From Gottfriedia luciferensis (GTDB lineage: Bacteria; Bacillota; Bacilli; Bacillales; Bacillaceae_G): a stretch of DNA of 64,000 nucleotides. Below the pieces are notes generated by a model. It saw only the letters and a program-made list of their open reading frames with translations, ran no database searches and was not told the origin of the DNA. This document shows positions 54,520-63,247 of this stretch, piece by piece (within the stretch, counting starts at the first letter, position 1; the number at the start of each line of letters is the position of its first letter). The stretch covers positions 186,001 to 250,000 of the forward strand of contig NZ_MDKC01000001.1 in NCBI RefSeq assembly GCF_001712755.1, written 5' to 3'. The position numbers and the translations under genes are program-made.

Positions 54520-55860
54520 TTGTTTGGAATTGGTACTAAGTTATTGTTAGTTGTTGTATTAATTGCTTTTACTGCCTTTTTTGTTGCATCAGAATTTGCA
54601 ATCGTAAAAATTAGAAGTTCTAGAATTGATCAATTAATTGGTGAGGGAAATAAGAAAGCAAGAGCTGTAAAACGCGTAATAACACATCTCGATGAATATC
54701 TTTCAGCTTGTCAACTTGGTATAACTGTTACGAGTTTAGGATTAGGTTGGTTAGGTGAACCAGCTGTAGATGAATTATTGCATCCATTACTTGACGATTT
54801 GCATTTACCTACTGCTGTAAGTGGCACGATCTCTTTTTTATTAGCGTTTGGAATTATTACATTTATTCATGTTGTCGTTGGTGAATTAGCTCCTAAAACA
54901 ATCGCTATTCAAAAGGCTGAACAGATTACATTAACGTTTTCTCCAGCTTTAATTCTTTTTTACAAAATTACCTATCCGTTCATTTGGTTGTTTAATAATT
55001 CAGCAAGGATGGTCTTGAAAATATTTGGACTTCCTCCTGCTTCAGAACATGAAGTTGCTCATTCAGAAGAGGAATTAAGAATTCTACTTTCTGAAAGCTA
55101 TAAAAGTGGCGAAATAAATCAATCTGAATTTAAGTATGTGAACAATATATTTGATTTCAATATGCGAGTAGCAAAAGAAATAATGGTTCCTCGAACGGAA
55201 ATGGTTGCAATTGACTTACGTGAAGCTTTTCATGAGAATATTCACTTTATGAGTACAGAAAAATATACACGTTTTCCTGTTGTAGATGGAGATAAGGACC
55301 ATGTCGTTGGTTTAATAAATTTTAAAGATGTTTTTACTGATTTTGTTCTTCATAAAGGGGAAGCAGAGGTAAAAACACTTGAACAATATATTAGACCAAT
55401 CATTCAAGTTATTGAATCAATATCAGTTCATGATTTATTAGTTAAAATGCAAAGAGAACATATACATATGTCGATCTTAGTTGATGAATACGGAGGTACA
55501 TCTGGCTTAGTAACAGTTGAAGATATTTTAGAAGAAATTGTTGGGGAAATACGAGATGAGTTTGATGTTGATGAGAAAGAGGATATAAGTAAAGTAAGCG
55601 AAAATAAATTCATCATTGCAGGTAAAGTTTTAATTAGTGAAATTAATGATGTTTTTAGCTTAGATATTGATGATACAGATGTTGATACAATTGGTGGATG
55701 GATTTTAACTGAAAATTTTGATGTGCAAGAAGGGGATTCGATTAAATTTCATAACTGTTCATTTAAAGTTCTTAAGTTAGATGGACATTATATAAAATCA
55801 ATTGAATTAACACGGGAACCAATTAAAAAACCTGAGCTTGAAGAAGAAAGCGCAACTTAA
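54520..55860 (+). CDS. CNNM/HlyC-CorC family membrane protein with CBS domains
   Basis: 446 residues: DUF21 membrane domain with three to four helices (SEFAIVKIRSSRI, GELAPKTIAIQ), two CBS domains (EIMVPRTEMVAID near residue 215; DEYGGTSGLVTVEDILEEIVGEI near 325) and a C-terminal CorC/HlyC domain. Members (YhdP, YugS, MpfA) export or balance Mg2+. Start TTG 54520, 9 bp after GGAGGG; ATG 54511 abuts the site. Confidence 0.9.
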   Translation: MFGIGTKLLLVVVLIAFTAFFVASEFAIVKIRSSRIDQLIGEGNKKARAVKRVITHLDEYLSACQLGITVTSLGLGWLGEPAVDELLHPLLDDLHLPTAVSGTISFLLAFGIITFIHVVVGELAPKTIAIQKAEQITLTFSPALILFYKITYPFIWLFNNSARMVLKIFGLPPASEHEVAHSEEELRILLSESYKSGEINQSEFKYVNNIFDFNMRVAKEIMVPRTEMVAIDLREAFHENIHFMSTEKYTRFPVVDGDKDHVVGLINFKDVFTDFVLHKGEAEVKTLEQYIRPIIQVIESISVHDLLVKMQREHIHMSILVDEYGGTSGLVTVEDILEEIVGEIRDEFDVDEKEDISKVSENKFIIAGKVLISEINDVFSLDIDDTDVDTIGGWILTENFDVQEGDSIKFHNCSFKVLKLDGHYIKSIELTREPIKKPELEEESAT

Positions 55861-55888
55861 ATTGTAATTACAATTGAGCTGCGCTTTT
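55847..55888. terminator. Convergent terminator of the CNNM gene and yueI
   Basis: AAAGCGCA / TGCGCTTT outer stem and inner AATTGTAATTACAATT palindrome; it includes the CNNM stop codon. Confidence 0.8.
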
Positions 55889-55923
55889 ATCCTCATCATA
55901 AAAAATTTCACATACCGAATTAA

Positions 55924-56313
55924 TTAAAAATTAGTAGATTTGTAAAGCTCATCTTTAATAAATATTTCATTTTTATCAATTGCGTCATTATGTGTAACGA
56001 CAAGCCCGATTGGAGTAGGGACGGGTAAATTATTGACAAGTGAAAAGGGAATATTTTTATTCTTTGCCAGTAAAAGATATTTAGAAATTGTATTATAAGG
56101 CAGTGTACCATTTAATAATAAAGTAACATTTTTCATATTGATTGATTTTTCAACGATTGGATAAATCGAATTTGCCATGACTTGACTTGTAGTTAAAGCA
56201 ATTTCAATTCTTTCGCGAATTGTTCCTAAAAAAATATTTCGTTCTTCAATTTTTATTTGCTTTTCGCCATAGATACCTTTAATTAAATAATCTTCCACTT
56301 TATTTCCAGCCAT
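55924..56313 (-). CDS. yueI: DUF1694 family protein YueI
   Basis: 129 residues. FLGTIRERIEIALTTSQV, the conserved opening of DUF1694, is near residue 28, with LLLNGTLPY and the TPIGLVV segment further on. The family looks related to ribosomal L7Ae-like or eIF-1 folds and has no proven function. ATG lacks a strong ribosome binding site (GTAGGT). Confidence 0.85.
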   Translation of the reverse strand: MAGNKVEDYLIKGIYGEKQIKIEERNIFLGTIRERIEIALTTSQVMANSIYPIVEKSINMKNVTLLLNGTLPYNTISKYLLLAKNKNIPFSLVNNLPVPTPIGLVVTHNDAIDKNEIFIKDELYKSTNF

Positions 56314-56516
56314 CGAAATACCTACCTTCAGTTTATTAAGTTAATTGTATCTAACTTTATTCTATTCTACACACCATATTATTGACATTTTTGCATACTT
56401 TTAGTTTTATTATTACTAGAACTAGTGATCTTCGTAAAAGTCAGGTTCTTAATGAAATGTAAGAAATATTCATGAATTTAATTTACAATTTAACAGAATA
56501 ATGTAAAAAATATTAC

Positions 56517-56539
56517 TTTGTCGTAATAAATTCGACAAA
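56517..56539 (+). promoter_or_regulatory. Paired Spo0A-type boxes upstream of the histidine kinase
   Basis: TTTGTCG and CGACAAA form a 7-bp inverted repeat with 9-bp spacing. The right half contains TTCGACA, an exact 0A-box core in reverse; the left TGTCGTA differs at one base. Located 85-107 bp upstream of the start. Confidence 0.5.
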
Positions 56540-56623
56540 TTTTTATTTTTTTACTTAACGAATATTTAAAAATTTGTTACTATTTAATTAATAGATTTTT
56601 TATTGGAGGTGTTCCTTATTGAT

Positions 56624-57727
56624 ATGTCAATAGAGAGTAGGTATAGCACTTTCATAAAGGAAAGTATGCCTACATTAACAAAGAATTGGGTCGCTCAAGC
56701 GGTAATAAGCGATAATGATCCATTTAAAACCGAGATTATCATTAATGGAACTAAATTGATTGACTTTACATTATTATTTATTGAGGGCAAAATAAATGAG
56801 GATCAAGTCAAAGATTTGGCACATAAAATAGCCCTTGAACGAGCTAAAGCAAGTGCTAACATCGGAGATTTTGTGTATAATTCAAATATAGCTAGAAGTG
56901 AACTTTTTAAACATTTGTCTGAATTTGAAGAAAGTATTAGCCTACTTCAGCCGCTCATAAATAAAATTAACTACGTTTTTGACCAGTTTATTTATTTTAC
57001 AGTAAAAGAGTATTCTTATCTCATTACACAAGATATAGAAGAAAAAAAGCAGTTCATTGACGAGACTCATAAAGAGAGACTTACAATCCTAGGACAAATG
57101 TCAGCTAGTTTCGTTCATGAATTTAGAAATCCACTAACTTCTATTATTGGATTTGTAAAATTACTTAAAGGGGATCATCCTCAATTAAAGTATTTAGATA
57201 TCATAGATCATGAATTGCATCAATTAAATTTTAGAATTGATCAATTTCTTCATGTTTCGAAAAAGGATCATGACCAAAGGGTGGAATCCTTTTTAATTAA
57301 TGATTTATTTAAAGAAATCACAGAATTCTTATATCCAAGTATTGTAAATTCGAATGTCATTTTACAAGAAGGAATTTCACAAAAAATATACATACCGGGT
57401 TTCAGAAATGAACTTCGTCAAGTTTTACTTAACATATTAATGAATTCAATCGATGCCTTGGCGGAAAACGATGGTCAAAAAACGATTCATTACCAAGTTT
57501 CAGATCTAGAGGATATGATTGAAATTCAAATAAGAAATAATGGCCCTAAAATCAGTGAAGAAAGCATACGGACAATTTTTGAACCATTTGTTACGACAAA
57601 AAATCATGGTACTGGAATTGGCTTATTTGTATGTAAACAAATTATTGAAAAACATGATGGCAAAATCGAATGTTTTTCTGATGATGAATGGACAGCATTT
57701 TACATAAAATTGCCAAAAGGGGCATAA
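56624..57727 (+). CDS. Soluble sensor histidine kinase, sporulation-kinase-like
   Basis: 367 residues, no membrane segment. The N-terminal 140 residues are helical and resemble RsbRD/KinB-type sensor domains (W near residue 13, globin-like helix pattern). H-box SASFVHEFRNPLTS has the phospho-acceptor His near residue 165; N-box LNILMNSIDAL, G-box GTGIGLFVCKQI near the end. Probable input kinase to a response regulator such as Spo0F, encoded elsewhere. The start is uncertain: ATG 56624 is 14 bp from GGAGG; ATT 56618 would be better spaced; TTG 56603 overlaps the site. Confidence 0.85.
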   Translation: MSIESRYSTFIKESMPTLTKNWVAQAVISDNDPFKTEIIINGTKLIDFTLLFIEGKINEDQVKDLAHKIALERAKASANIGDFVYNSNIARSELFKHLSEFEESISLLQPLINKINYVFDQFIYFTVKEYSYLITQDIEEKKQFIDETHKERLTILGQMSASFVHEFRNPLTSIIGFVKLLKGDHPQLKYLDIIDHELHQLNFRIDQFLHVSKKDHDQRVESFLINDLFKEITEFLYPSIVNSNVILQEGISQKIYIPGFRNELRQVLLNILMNSIDALAENDGQKTIHYQVSDLEDMIEIQIRNNGPKISEESIRTIFEPFVTTKNHGTGIGLFVCKQIIEKHDGKIECFSDDEWTAFYIKLPKGA

Positions 57728-57757
57728 AAAAACTCGGATAATCAGTCCGAGTTTTTT
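57728..57757 (+). terminator. Terminator of the histidine kinase gene
   Basis: AAAAACTCGGA / TCCGAGTTTTT, 7-base loop, perfect 11-bp stem. Confidence 0.93.
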
Positions 57758-57784
57758 ATTTGTATTGGGAATTTAGTGAACAGA

Positions 57785-58543
57785 CTAAAATAATGTAATA
57801 ACTTCAAACTTTGGGTCCTCTTCAACACACCCTACTGAAATTAAATCATATACTATATTTTCTTTAAACTTTGATTTATAGAGCGGAAATATGATTTTTT
57901 TCGTACCTGTTAATCGTATTTCCAAATTAACTGTCATAGGCGATATAGGTAGATATTCTGAGGCTTTTAGGTATGGGACATTAGGGAAAACAACATCTCC
58001 TTCACCAGCTTTTACTGCAAAATCTAGATTTGGTGAATTAGGGGATAAATTAATAAAGCGAATTTTAGCTTCTCCTTGTGGCAAGGAATGATTATCCATA
58101 TATGAAAACAGCGATATTTGGTCTAAGTTATGACCAATAGCAATCGTATAATTTTGCTCAGCAAGTAAATTTATTTGTTCAGAATGAATTGGTTTTGATA
58201 GATCATTCGTTTTAAAAATCTCAACAAAGTGTACCCCTGAAGGTAAAGTTAAATAGTGAGTTGATTCTTTAAAAGTTAAATTCGAAATAAATTTCGTACG
58301 ATTAACATATATGTCTAAGCTTATTTTTTTAGGCAAAACATTAACGAGTCTTATAAAAGCTAAATTTTGCTTTACTATATTATCCTGTTTATAAATTATT
58401 GGTGAATTATTTTTTATTAGCTTTTGGAACGAATCAAATCGATTATAATTAACGGGGAACAAATTGTCCTCTTTTTTTGAATAGGATGAAAAATGATTAA
58501 AAATATTCGGGTTTATTCGTTTTTTTTCTACCACTTTCTTCAA
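57785..58543 (-). CDS. Tandem DUF4397 domain protein
   Basis: 252 residues. After a basic, Asn-rich N-terminus (about 60 residues) come two DUF4397-like beta domains: one from NLAFIRLVNVLP (residue 61) and one from AKIRFINLSPNSPNLDFAV (near 160), each with a V/LEI strand pattern near its end. No signal peptide is present. DUF4397 proteins in Bacillus are often cell- or spore-surface proteins of unknown function. Multiple T near the minus-strand ATG; GGAGGTATG site. Confidence 0.75.
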   Translation of the reverse strand: MKKVVEKKRINPNIFNHFSSYSKKEDNLFPVNYNRFDSFQKLIKNNSPIIYKQDNIVKQNLAFIRLVNVLPKKISLDIYVNRTKFISNLTFKESTHYLTLPSGVHFVEIFKTNDLSKPIHSEQINLLAEQNYTIAIGHNLDQISLFSYMDNHSLPQGEAKIRFINLSPNSPNLDFAVKAGEGDVVFPNVPYLKASEYLPISPMTVNLEIRLTGTKKIIFPLYKSKFKENIVYDLISVGCVEEDPKFEVITLF

Positions 58544-58816
58544 ACTACATACCTCCTATGAGTACCATCCTACGATCCCATTTAAAATAGTATTCATTAA
58601 CGAGAAAATTATGAATTATTTTATATTTAAAACTCTTAAAATAGTTATTGCTTTTTAGGCTCAAGATTTTATAGAATACTATCAATATAGTTTTTTACAA
58701 TTAAATATTAGCTAATTAAGTTTATTCATTTTAAATTAAATGATTCAGTATGAAGACAAAGTCCTAAAACTTGTTTTTTAAGTCTGGATCACTATAAATT
58801 GAAAAGATTCTTAATA

Positions 58817-58886
58817 CGCTCGTATAATTTTGGAAATAACCGGTCCAAAAGTATCTACCAAGCTGCCGATATAGTTTGACTACGAG
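58817..58886 (+). ncRNA. Purine riboswitch aptamer, guanine type
   Basis: P1 CTCGTA (58819-58824) pairs with TACGAG (58881-58886). P2 TTGGA / TCCAA (58830-58834, 58844-58848), junction AAGTATCTACC (xpt AAGTTTCTACC), P3 CAAGCT / AGTTTG (58859-58864, 58873-58878). Loop 2 ends in GG and loop 3 holds CCG, able to form the loop-loop contact. The base equivalent to position 74 is C (GACTACG), the guanine/hypoxanthine type. Both loops are one or two bases longer than in xpt. Confidence 0.85.
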
Positions 58887-58926
58887 AGATATGACATAGC
58901 ATATTCTCTCCTAAATATTTAGGAGG
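58884..58926 (+). promoter_or_regulatory. Riboswitch expression platform with SD-sequestering hairpin
   Basis: Two further hairpins overlap in sequence: 58884-58910 (GAGAGATATG with CATATTCTCTC, one bulge) shares GAG with P1, and 58908-58925 (CTCCTAAA with TTTAGGAG) masks the AGGAGG ribosome binding site. Ligand-bound P1 would free CTCC to hide the site (off); without ligand the middle hairpin would hold CTCC (on). Confidence 0.65.
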
Positions 58927-58934
58927 AAACAAAC

Positions 58935-60656
58935 ATGAACTTACATGAAATGAAAACGTCAACAAAAGCTGAAAAGGCTGATTTTTTAATTATAAATGGG
59001 AAAATAGTAAATGTTTTTACGAAAGAAATAATAGAAGATTCGATTGCAATTACAAATGGAATAATAGTTGGAATAGGTGATTATGAAGCTAATGTAGTAA
59101 TTGATGCTGAAGGGAAATATATATCACCTGGCTTTATTGATTCCCACGTCCATATTGAATCATCAATGGTTTTACCAAGTGAATATGCAAGAACTGTTCT
59201 ACCACATGGAGTAACAACTGTTATTTGCGATCCACATGAAATTGCAAATGTTTCTGGGGTAGATGGAATTAAAATGATGTTAGACGCATCAGAAAATATC
59301 CCGTTAGACGTTAGAATTATGCTACCGTCCTGTGTACCTGCTACCTCATTAGAGCGTGGAGGAGCCGTACTTTATGCAGAACATTTAGAACCCTTTATGA
59401 CACATCCGAGAGTACTTGGATTAGCTGAAGTAATGGATTATCCTGCGGTAATGTCGATGGAAAAACAAATGATTGATAAATTAAAGTTAGCACATGCTTA
59501 TCAAAAACCGATCGATGGTCATTTAGCTGGACTAACTAAAAATGAAATAAACACCTATTCTTATGCAGGTATTTCAACTGATCATGAATGTACAAATGTT
59601 CAAGAAGTAATGGAAAGACTGCGAGCAGGGTTATTTGTAGCATTTAGAGAAGGTTCGGCTGCAAGAAATCTAAAGGATTTATTACCTGCAGTAAATGATC
59701 GAAATGCACAGCGAATTATGTATTGTACAGATGATAAACATTTAGACGATATTATAAAAGAAGGTTCGATTGATTTTTGTATTCGAACAGCAATCAAATA
59801 TGGAATTGACCCAGTGACTGCTTATTCAATGGCAACATTAAATCCGGCAACATGCTATGGTTTAAAACAAAAAGGTGCAATTGCTCCTGGATATGAAGCA
59901 AGCTTTGTATTTTTAAACGACTTAGAATTAGTAGAAGTGACGGACGTTTGGTGTGAAAATGAGTTTATCGTTAAAAACAAACAAAATTGTAAACAAATAA
60001 AAAATGAAGAGTCAAATTTGATTGATTCAAAAGTAAGCATAGGTGATCTAAAGATTGAAGATCTTGAATTAAAAACAAACTTTAACACGCTTGCAAATAT
60101 AATTGAAATTAATCCGAATAGTATCGTAACAAATCATTTAATTGAAAAATTATCAAATGAATATACTCATTTTGTTCCAAATGTCGCCGAAAACTTATGT
60201 AAAGTTGCAGTAATAGATCGCTATCATTCTGAAAAAGAGATTGGTCTTGGGATTGTAAAAGGTTTAAATTTAATTGAGGGAGCAATCGCTACAACCATTG
60301 CTCATGATTCACACCAATTAATCGTTGCTGGTATGAATGATAATGATATGTATCTTGCAATTAAAACAATTGAAGAAATGAACGGTGGAATAGTAGTGGT
60401 AGCATCTGGAAAAGTTATTGCCAAATTATCATTACCGATTGGTGGTTTAATGAGTAATCAATCTGCCGAAGAAGTCGAAGCAGGTTTATATCAAATTGAA
60501 AAATCATTACTTCAAATTAGACCAAACAATACATTTAACGCTTTTTTAACATTATCATTTCTAGCACTGCCAGTTATTCCGAGTATAAAACTAACGACTA
60601 AAGGTTTATTTAATGTAAATGAATTTAAATTTATTCCAGTTTTTCCTGGAGAATAA
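58935..60656 (+). CDS. ade: Adenine deaminase
   Basis: Amidohydrolase converting adenine to hypoxanthine plus ammonia for purine salvage, 573 residues, usual length. Metal motifs DSHVHIESSMV near residue 69, CDPHEIANVSG near 97, GHLAGL near 196, STDHECT near 216 and CTDDKH near 264. C-terminal domain with IAHDSHQLIVAG and LPIGGLMS. AGGAGG site 8 bp before the ATG is part of the riboswitch. Control by a guanine-type riboswitch would shut salvage of adenine when guanine or hypoxanthine is plentiful. Confidence 0.96.
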   Translation: MNLHEMKTSTKAEKADFLIINGKIVNVFTKEIIEDSIAITNGIIVGIGDYEANVVIDAEGKYISPGFIDSHVHIESSMVLPSEYARTVLPHGVTTVICDPHEIANVSGVDGIKMMLDASENIPLDVRIMLPSCVPATSLERGGAVLYAEHLEPFMTHPRVLGLAEVMDYPAVMSMEKQMIDKLKLAHAYQKPIDGHLAGLTKNEINTYSYAGISTDHECTNVQEVMERLRAGLFVAFREGSAARNLKDLLPAVNDRNAQRIMYCTDDKHLDDIIKEGSIDFCIRTAIKYGIDPVTAYSMATLNPATCYGLKQKGAIAPGYEASFVFLNDLELVEVTDVWCENEFIVKNKQNCKQIKNEESNLIDSKVSIGDLKIEDLELKTNFNTLANIIEINPNSIVTNHLIEKLSNEYTHFVPNVAENLCKVAVIDRYHSEKEIGLGIVKGLNLIEGAIATTIAHDSHQLIVAGMNDNDMYLAIKTIEEMNGGIVVVASGKVIAKLSLPIGGLMSNQSAEEVEAGLYQIEKSLLQIRPNNTFNAFLTLSFLALPVIPSIKLTTKGLFNVNEFKFIPVFPGE

Positions 60657-60670
60657 ATATCAGAAAATGA

Positions 60671-60696
60671 AGACTCCTAGCTAAGGAGTCTTTTTC
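60671..60696 (+). terminator. Terminator of ade
   Basis: AGACTCCT / AGGAGTCT, 5-base loop, T run. Confidence 0.92.
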
Positions 60697-60773
60697 TATT
60701 TAATGATATAAGGGAGAAAGGTAAATACTTGTATTTAAGAGTAGAAGGAATTTTTCATAGAGGAGTATTTTGA

Positions 60774-61463
60774 ATGTCAGATGTGATTTTTAATCATTTT
60801 AAAAGAGTACCACTTTTTAAAGATCTCTCGAATGAAGAGCTTCAATCGATAGTGGATATTTCACATATGAGATTATATAAAGCAAAATCATTTGTCTTTT
60901 TGCAAGGTGACAAACTTGATCGCGTGTTTTTTATACACTCCGGAAAGATAAAAATACATATAACTGATCTATCGGGTAGAGAACAAATTGTTTCGGTACC
61001 ACGAACTGGTGAAATGTTTCCACATGTTGGTTTATTTCGAAAAGGAACCTTCCCAGCACATGCTGAAGTGCTTAAAACAGCAGAGTTAATTATCACACCA
61101 GTCGCTGACTTTGAGCAAATTCTGATTAAATATCCTGAACTATGTATAAAGTTATTAAAGTTTCTTGGAGAAAAAATTATCGATCTACAAGCTAGATTAG
61201 TTGAACAAACACTTCATAATACATATGATCAAGTAATCATGTTATTATTACGACTTTGTAAAACAAATGGGGTATCTTTAGATAAAAATCAATATAAAAT
61301 AACAACACATTTTACAAATCGCGAACTTGCTAATATGATTGGTTCATCAAGAGAGACAGTAAATCGTACAATAAATCAATTAAGAAAAAAAGAATTAATT
61401 ACGATTGATTCAGAAGGCTTTTTAGTCGTAAAAATAGAAGAATTGCAAGCGGAAGTTAACTAA
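60774..61463 (+). CDS. Crp/Fnr family transcriptional regulator
   Basis: 229 residues: cyclic-nucleotide-binding-type beta roll (residues 20-115), long dimer helix and C-terminal winged helix FTNRELANMIGSSRETVNRTINQL near residue 183. There is no Fnr-type Cys cluster (only two scattered Cys) and the cAMP pocket signature is not evident, so the effector is unknown. AGAGGAGT site. The neighbouring ric/scdA remnant hints at a nitric-oxide or low-oxygen circuit, because such regulators often accompany ric. Confidence 0.9.
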   Translation: MSDVIFNHFKRVPLFKDLSNEELQSIVDISHMRLYKAKSFVFLQGDKLDRVFFIHSGKIKIHITDLSGREQIVSVPRTGEMFPHVGLFRKGTFPAHAEVLKTAELIITPVADFEQILIKYPELCIKLLKFLGEKIIDLQARLVEQTLHNTYDQVIMLLLRLCKTNGVSLDKNQYKITTHFTNRELANMIGSSRETVNRTINQLRKKELITIDSEGFLVVKIEELQAEVN

Positions 61464-61464
61464 A

Positions 61465-61493
61465 GAAGGAGCATGAGATTGTCATGCTCCTTC
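61465..61493 (+). terminator. Crp/Fnr gene terminator, T run replaced by element C
   Basis: Perfect 12-bp stem GAAGGAGCATGA / TCATGCTCCTTC; the following bases are ACGCTGTTG, the end of repeat element C, instead of a T run. Confidence 0.8.
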
Positions 61494-61985
61494 ACGCTGT
61501 TGAAAAACAACCTTGTCAATTAAATTACCAAATTTTCGTAAAAGGAGTAGAGTGATGTTGATTTCCATTACAGGATGCTCGCTTTCCATGGGGCGAGACC
61601 TGAGCCTCCTCGGCAAGCCTGCGGGGTCTCAGCCTTCCCGCTTATCCCATAGGAGTCGAGCATCCCTCCATTCCAACTTATCCATCAAAAAAAGTCTGCA
61701 ATAAATCCTAATCAAATAGCCTTTACTTAGATTAACCTACTTGTATATTAAACAACTTGTAGGTCAATTAATATCGAACTTTCATTAAACAATTGATTTT
61801 GTTTTTCTAAAAATTAGCTCATATATTTTTAACTTCTGAAAAAAATCATTAGTAGTGTTATTGGAATCATAACATTGCACAAACAGATTAGCATTTAAAA
61901 CCATTAAGAGATCTTCCAAAAAATGATAATTTCATTTTAAATAAATGTTCATTTAATGTCCGTTTTCCTTATTGACCATTTTATA
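61494..61985 (-). repeat. Terminator-associated repeat element, copy C
   Basis: About 492 bp, same orientation as copy B. It starts ACGCTGTTGAAAAAC directly after the hairpin and ends near TTGACCATTTTAT. The GC-rich core (about 61574-61665) pairs GGATGCTCG with CGAGCATCC and is close to copy A. No second hairpin copy is found on the far side, unlike A and B. Confidence 0.87.
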
Positions 61986-62002
61986 TATACTAGGCCTAAT
62001 AG

Positions 62003-62572
62003 TTAATTCCTAATAATTGCTCGTTTAAACAATATATTATTTTCTAAATGGATATGTTGGAATGTATCAGCCTCTAGAGCTTCAAGTCTTTGATAAAAGG
62101 CGATAAGTACTACAAGCCTCTTTTGGTGGGGTATAGTCATTTGTAATTTCACGTAATTCTTTTAAAATATCCCCTGCAGAACTGTGCTCATTTTCTAGTT
62201 CGCTAACGATATTTTTTAATTTCAGGTAATTTTCATTAGTTGGGTTTTGTTCATATTCTAAAATCAATTTAAAATCTGTTGTTTCTTCCTTCCATGTATG
62301 TTCCTCTAATTCTGTTTTTAAATCAAAGAACAACTTGTGTAATCTTACTAAATGAGGTTGAGTTTCTCCGTGAACTCGCATTACTTTAGTTACATATGGA
62401 CTTAATAGAGGTAATTCCTCATTTAAAAAACGATGATGATTGTTCACTATATGTTCGATTAAATCACTACTAGAAGCTTCTTTAAAATCAACTACTACTT
62501 CGTTTGATAATTTTTTTTCTTGATACAGTTTATTTAGTTTTGATAGTATTTCATCTTTTGAAATTTTTATTA
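62003..62572 (-). pseudogene. ric: Decayed ric/scdA (hemerythrin-type iron-sulfur repair protein)
   Basis: The minus strand encodes a hemerythrin domain (NNHHRFLNEELPLL, HLVRLHKLFFDL, ENEHSSAGDILKEL) as in RIC/ScdA di-iron proteins that repair damaged Fe-S clusters. The frame stops at 62082, but a shift near 62100 restores FYQRLEALEADTFQHIHLENN with the remaining His/Glu ligands, ending at 62003. Upstream, the frame extends to about 62572 without an acceptable start and then hits a stop; the N-terminal DUF542 domain with its Cys pair is missing. A 5' deletion plus a frameshift is the simplest reading. Confidence 0.78.
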
Positions 62573-62641
62573 ATCAGATTAATAATTAATTAACCATAAA
62601 AAAATACTTCTAAACAAATGTTTCGGTAAGTAAATGACAAT

Positions 62642-62675
62642 AAAATGACTCAAGAAAAATACTTGAGTCATTTTT
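62642..62675. terminator. Orphan terminator hairpin
   Basis: Perfect 13-bp stem AAAATGACTCAAG / CTTGAGTCATTTT, 7-base loop. No gene ends nearby on either strand, which suggests that a gene or gene part upstream of ric was deleted. Confidence 0.8.
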
Positions 62676-62839
62676 ACCTTTTTTCAATTTGTAATGAAGA
62701 TTGTTCTCGTACTTTTAGTTAATTAATCAAAATCTACAAAATTTTAGATTGAAGAATTATTGAAGATATACTTGAATTAAGGGCAGTATATAAAAGTATA
62801 TAGTAGACTTTAAATTCTAAATGGTAAGGTGAGAGTGAA

Positions 62840-63061
62840 ATGGAAGATAAAATTGATTTTTCAGAAAAAATACATATAGGTGAATTAATTGCTGTTTCGA
62901 ATGTTTACGGATTAACTCCATATACGCTTCTTTTAGAGCTGGAAAAAGGTAATATTGAAGTTTTCCTTTCGATCGATGAATTTAACGCAAAATATAGTGA
63001 TACAACAGAATTGGACTGGTGTCAATTAAATAATGGTAAAGTTTTCTCTAAAAAAGATTGA
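62840..63061 (+). CDS. Small acidic hypothetical protein
   Basis: 73 residues, acidic, no Met-rich or membrane segment; one Trp-Cys pair near residue 60. ATG after AAGGTGAGAG. Unrecognised. Followed at 63064-63112 by an imperfect AGTAAAA / TTTTACT hairpin. Confidence 0.6.
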   Translation: MEDKIDFSEKIHIGELIAVSNVYGLTPYTLLLELEKGNIEVFLSIDEFNAKYSDTTELDWCQLNNGKVFSKKD

Positions 63062-63247
63062 AGAGTAAAACTAAATAAAGAAAAAAGATATTTTCTATTT
63101 TTACTTTAACTATTTTTACTTCCATGGATTCATGTTCATCAATCCAACAATCGATTTTAAGTGGTTATAAGAGGTAAAAGAGAAGTAATTTGCGTAACAT
63201 AATTGGTTTGATTGCCTCATAGACTTATCAATTTTTCGTAATTGTCT

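Noticed and set aside
61513-61704. 63-codon reading frame inside repeat element C
   Set aside because: It lies across the structured GC-rich core, is not conserved as a frame in copies A and B, and has no ribosome binding site. Similar spurious frames arise from this repeat family.
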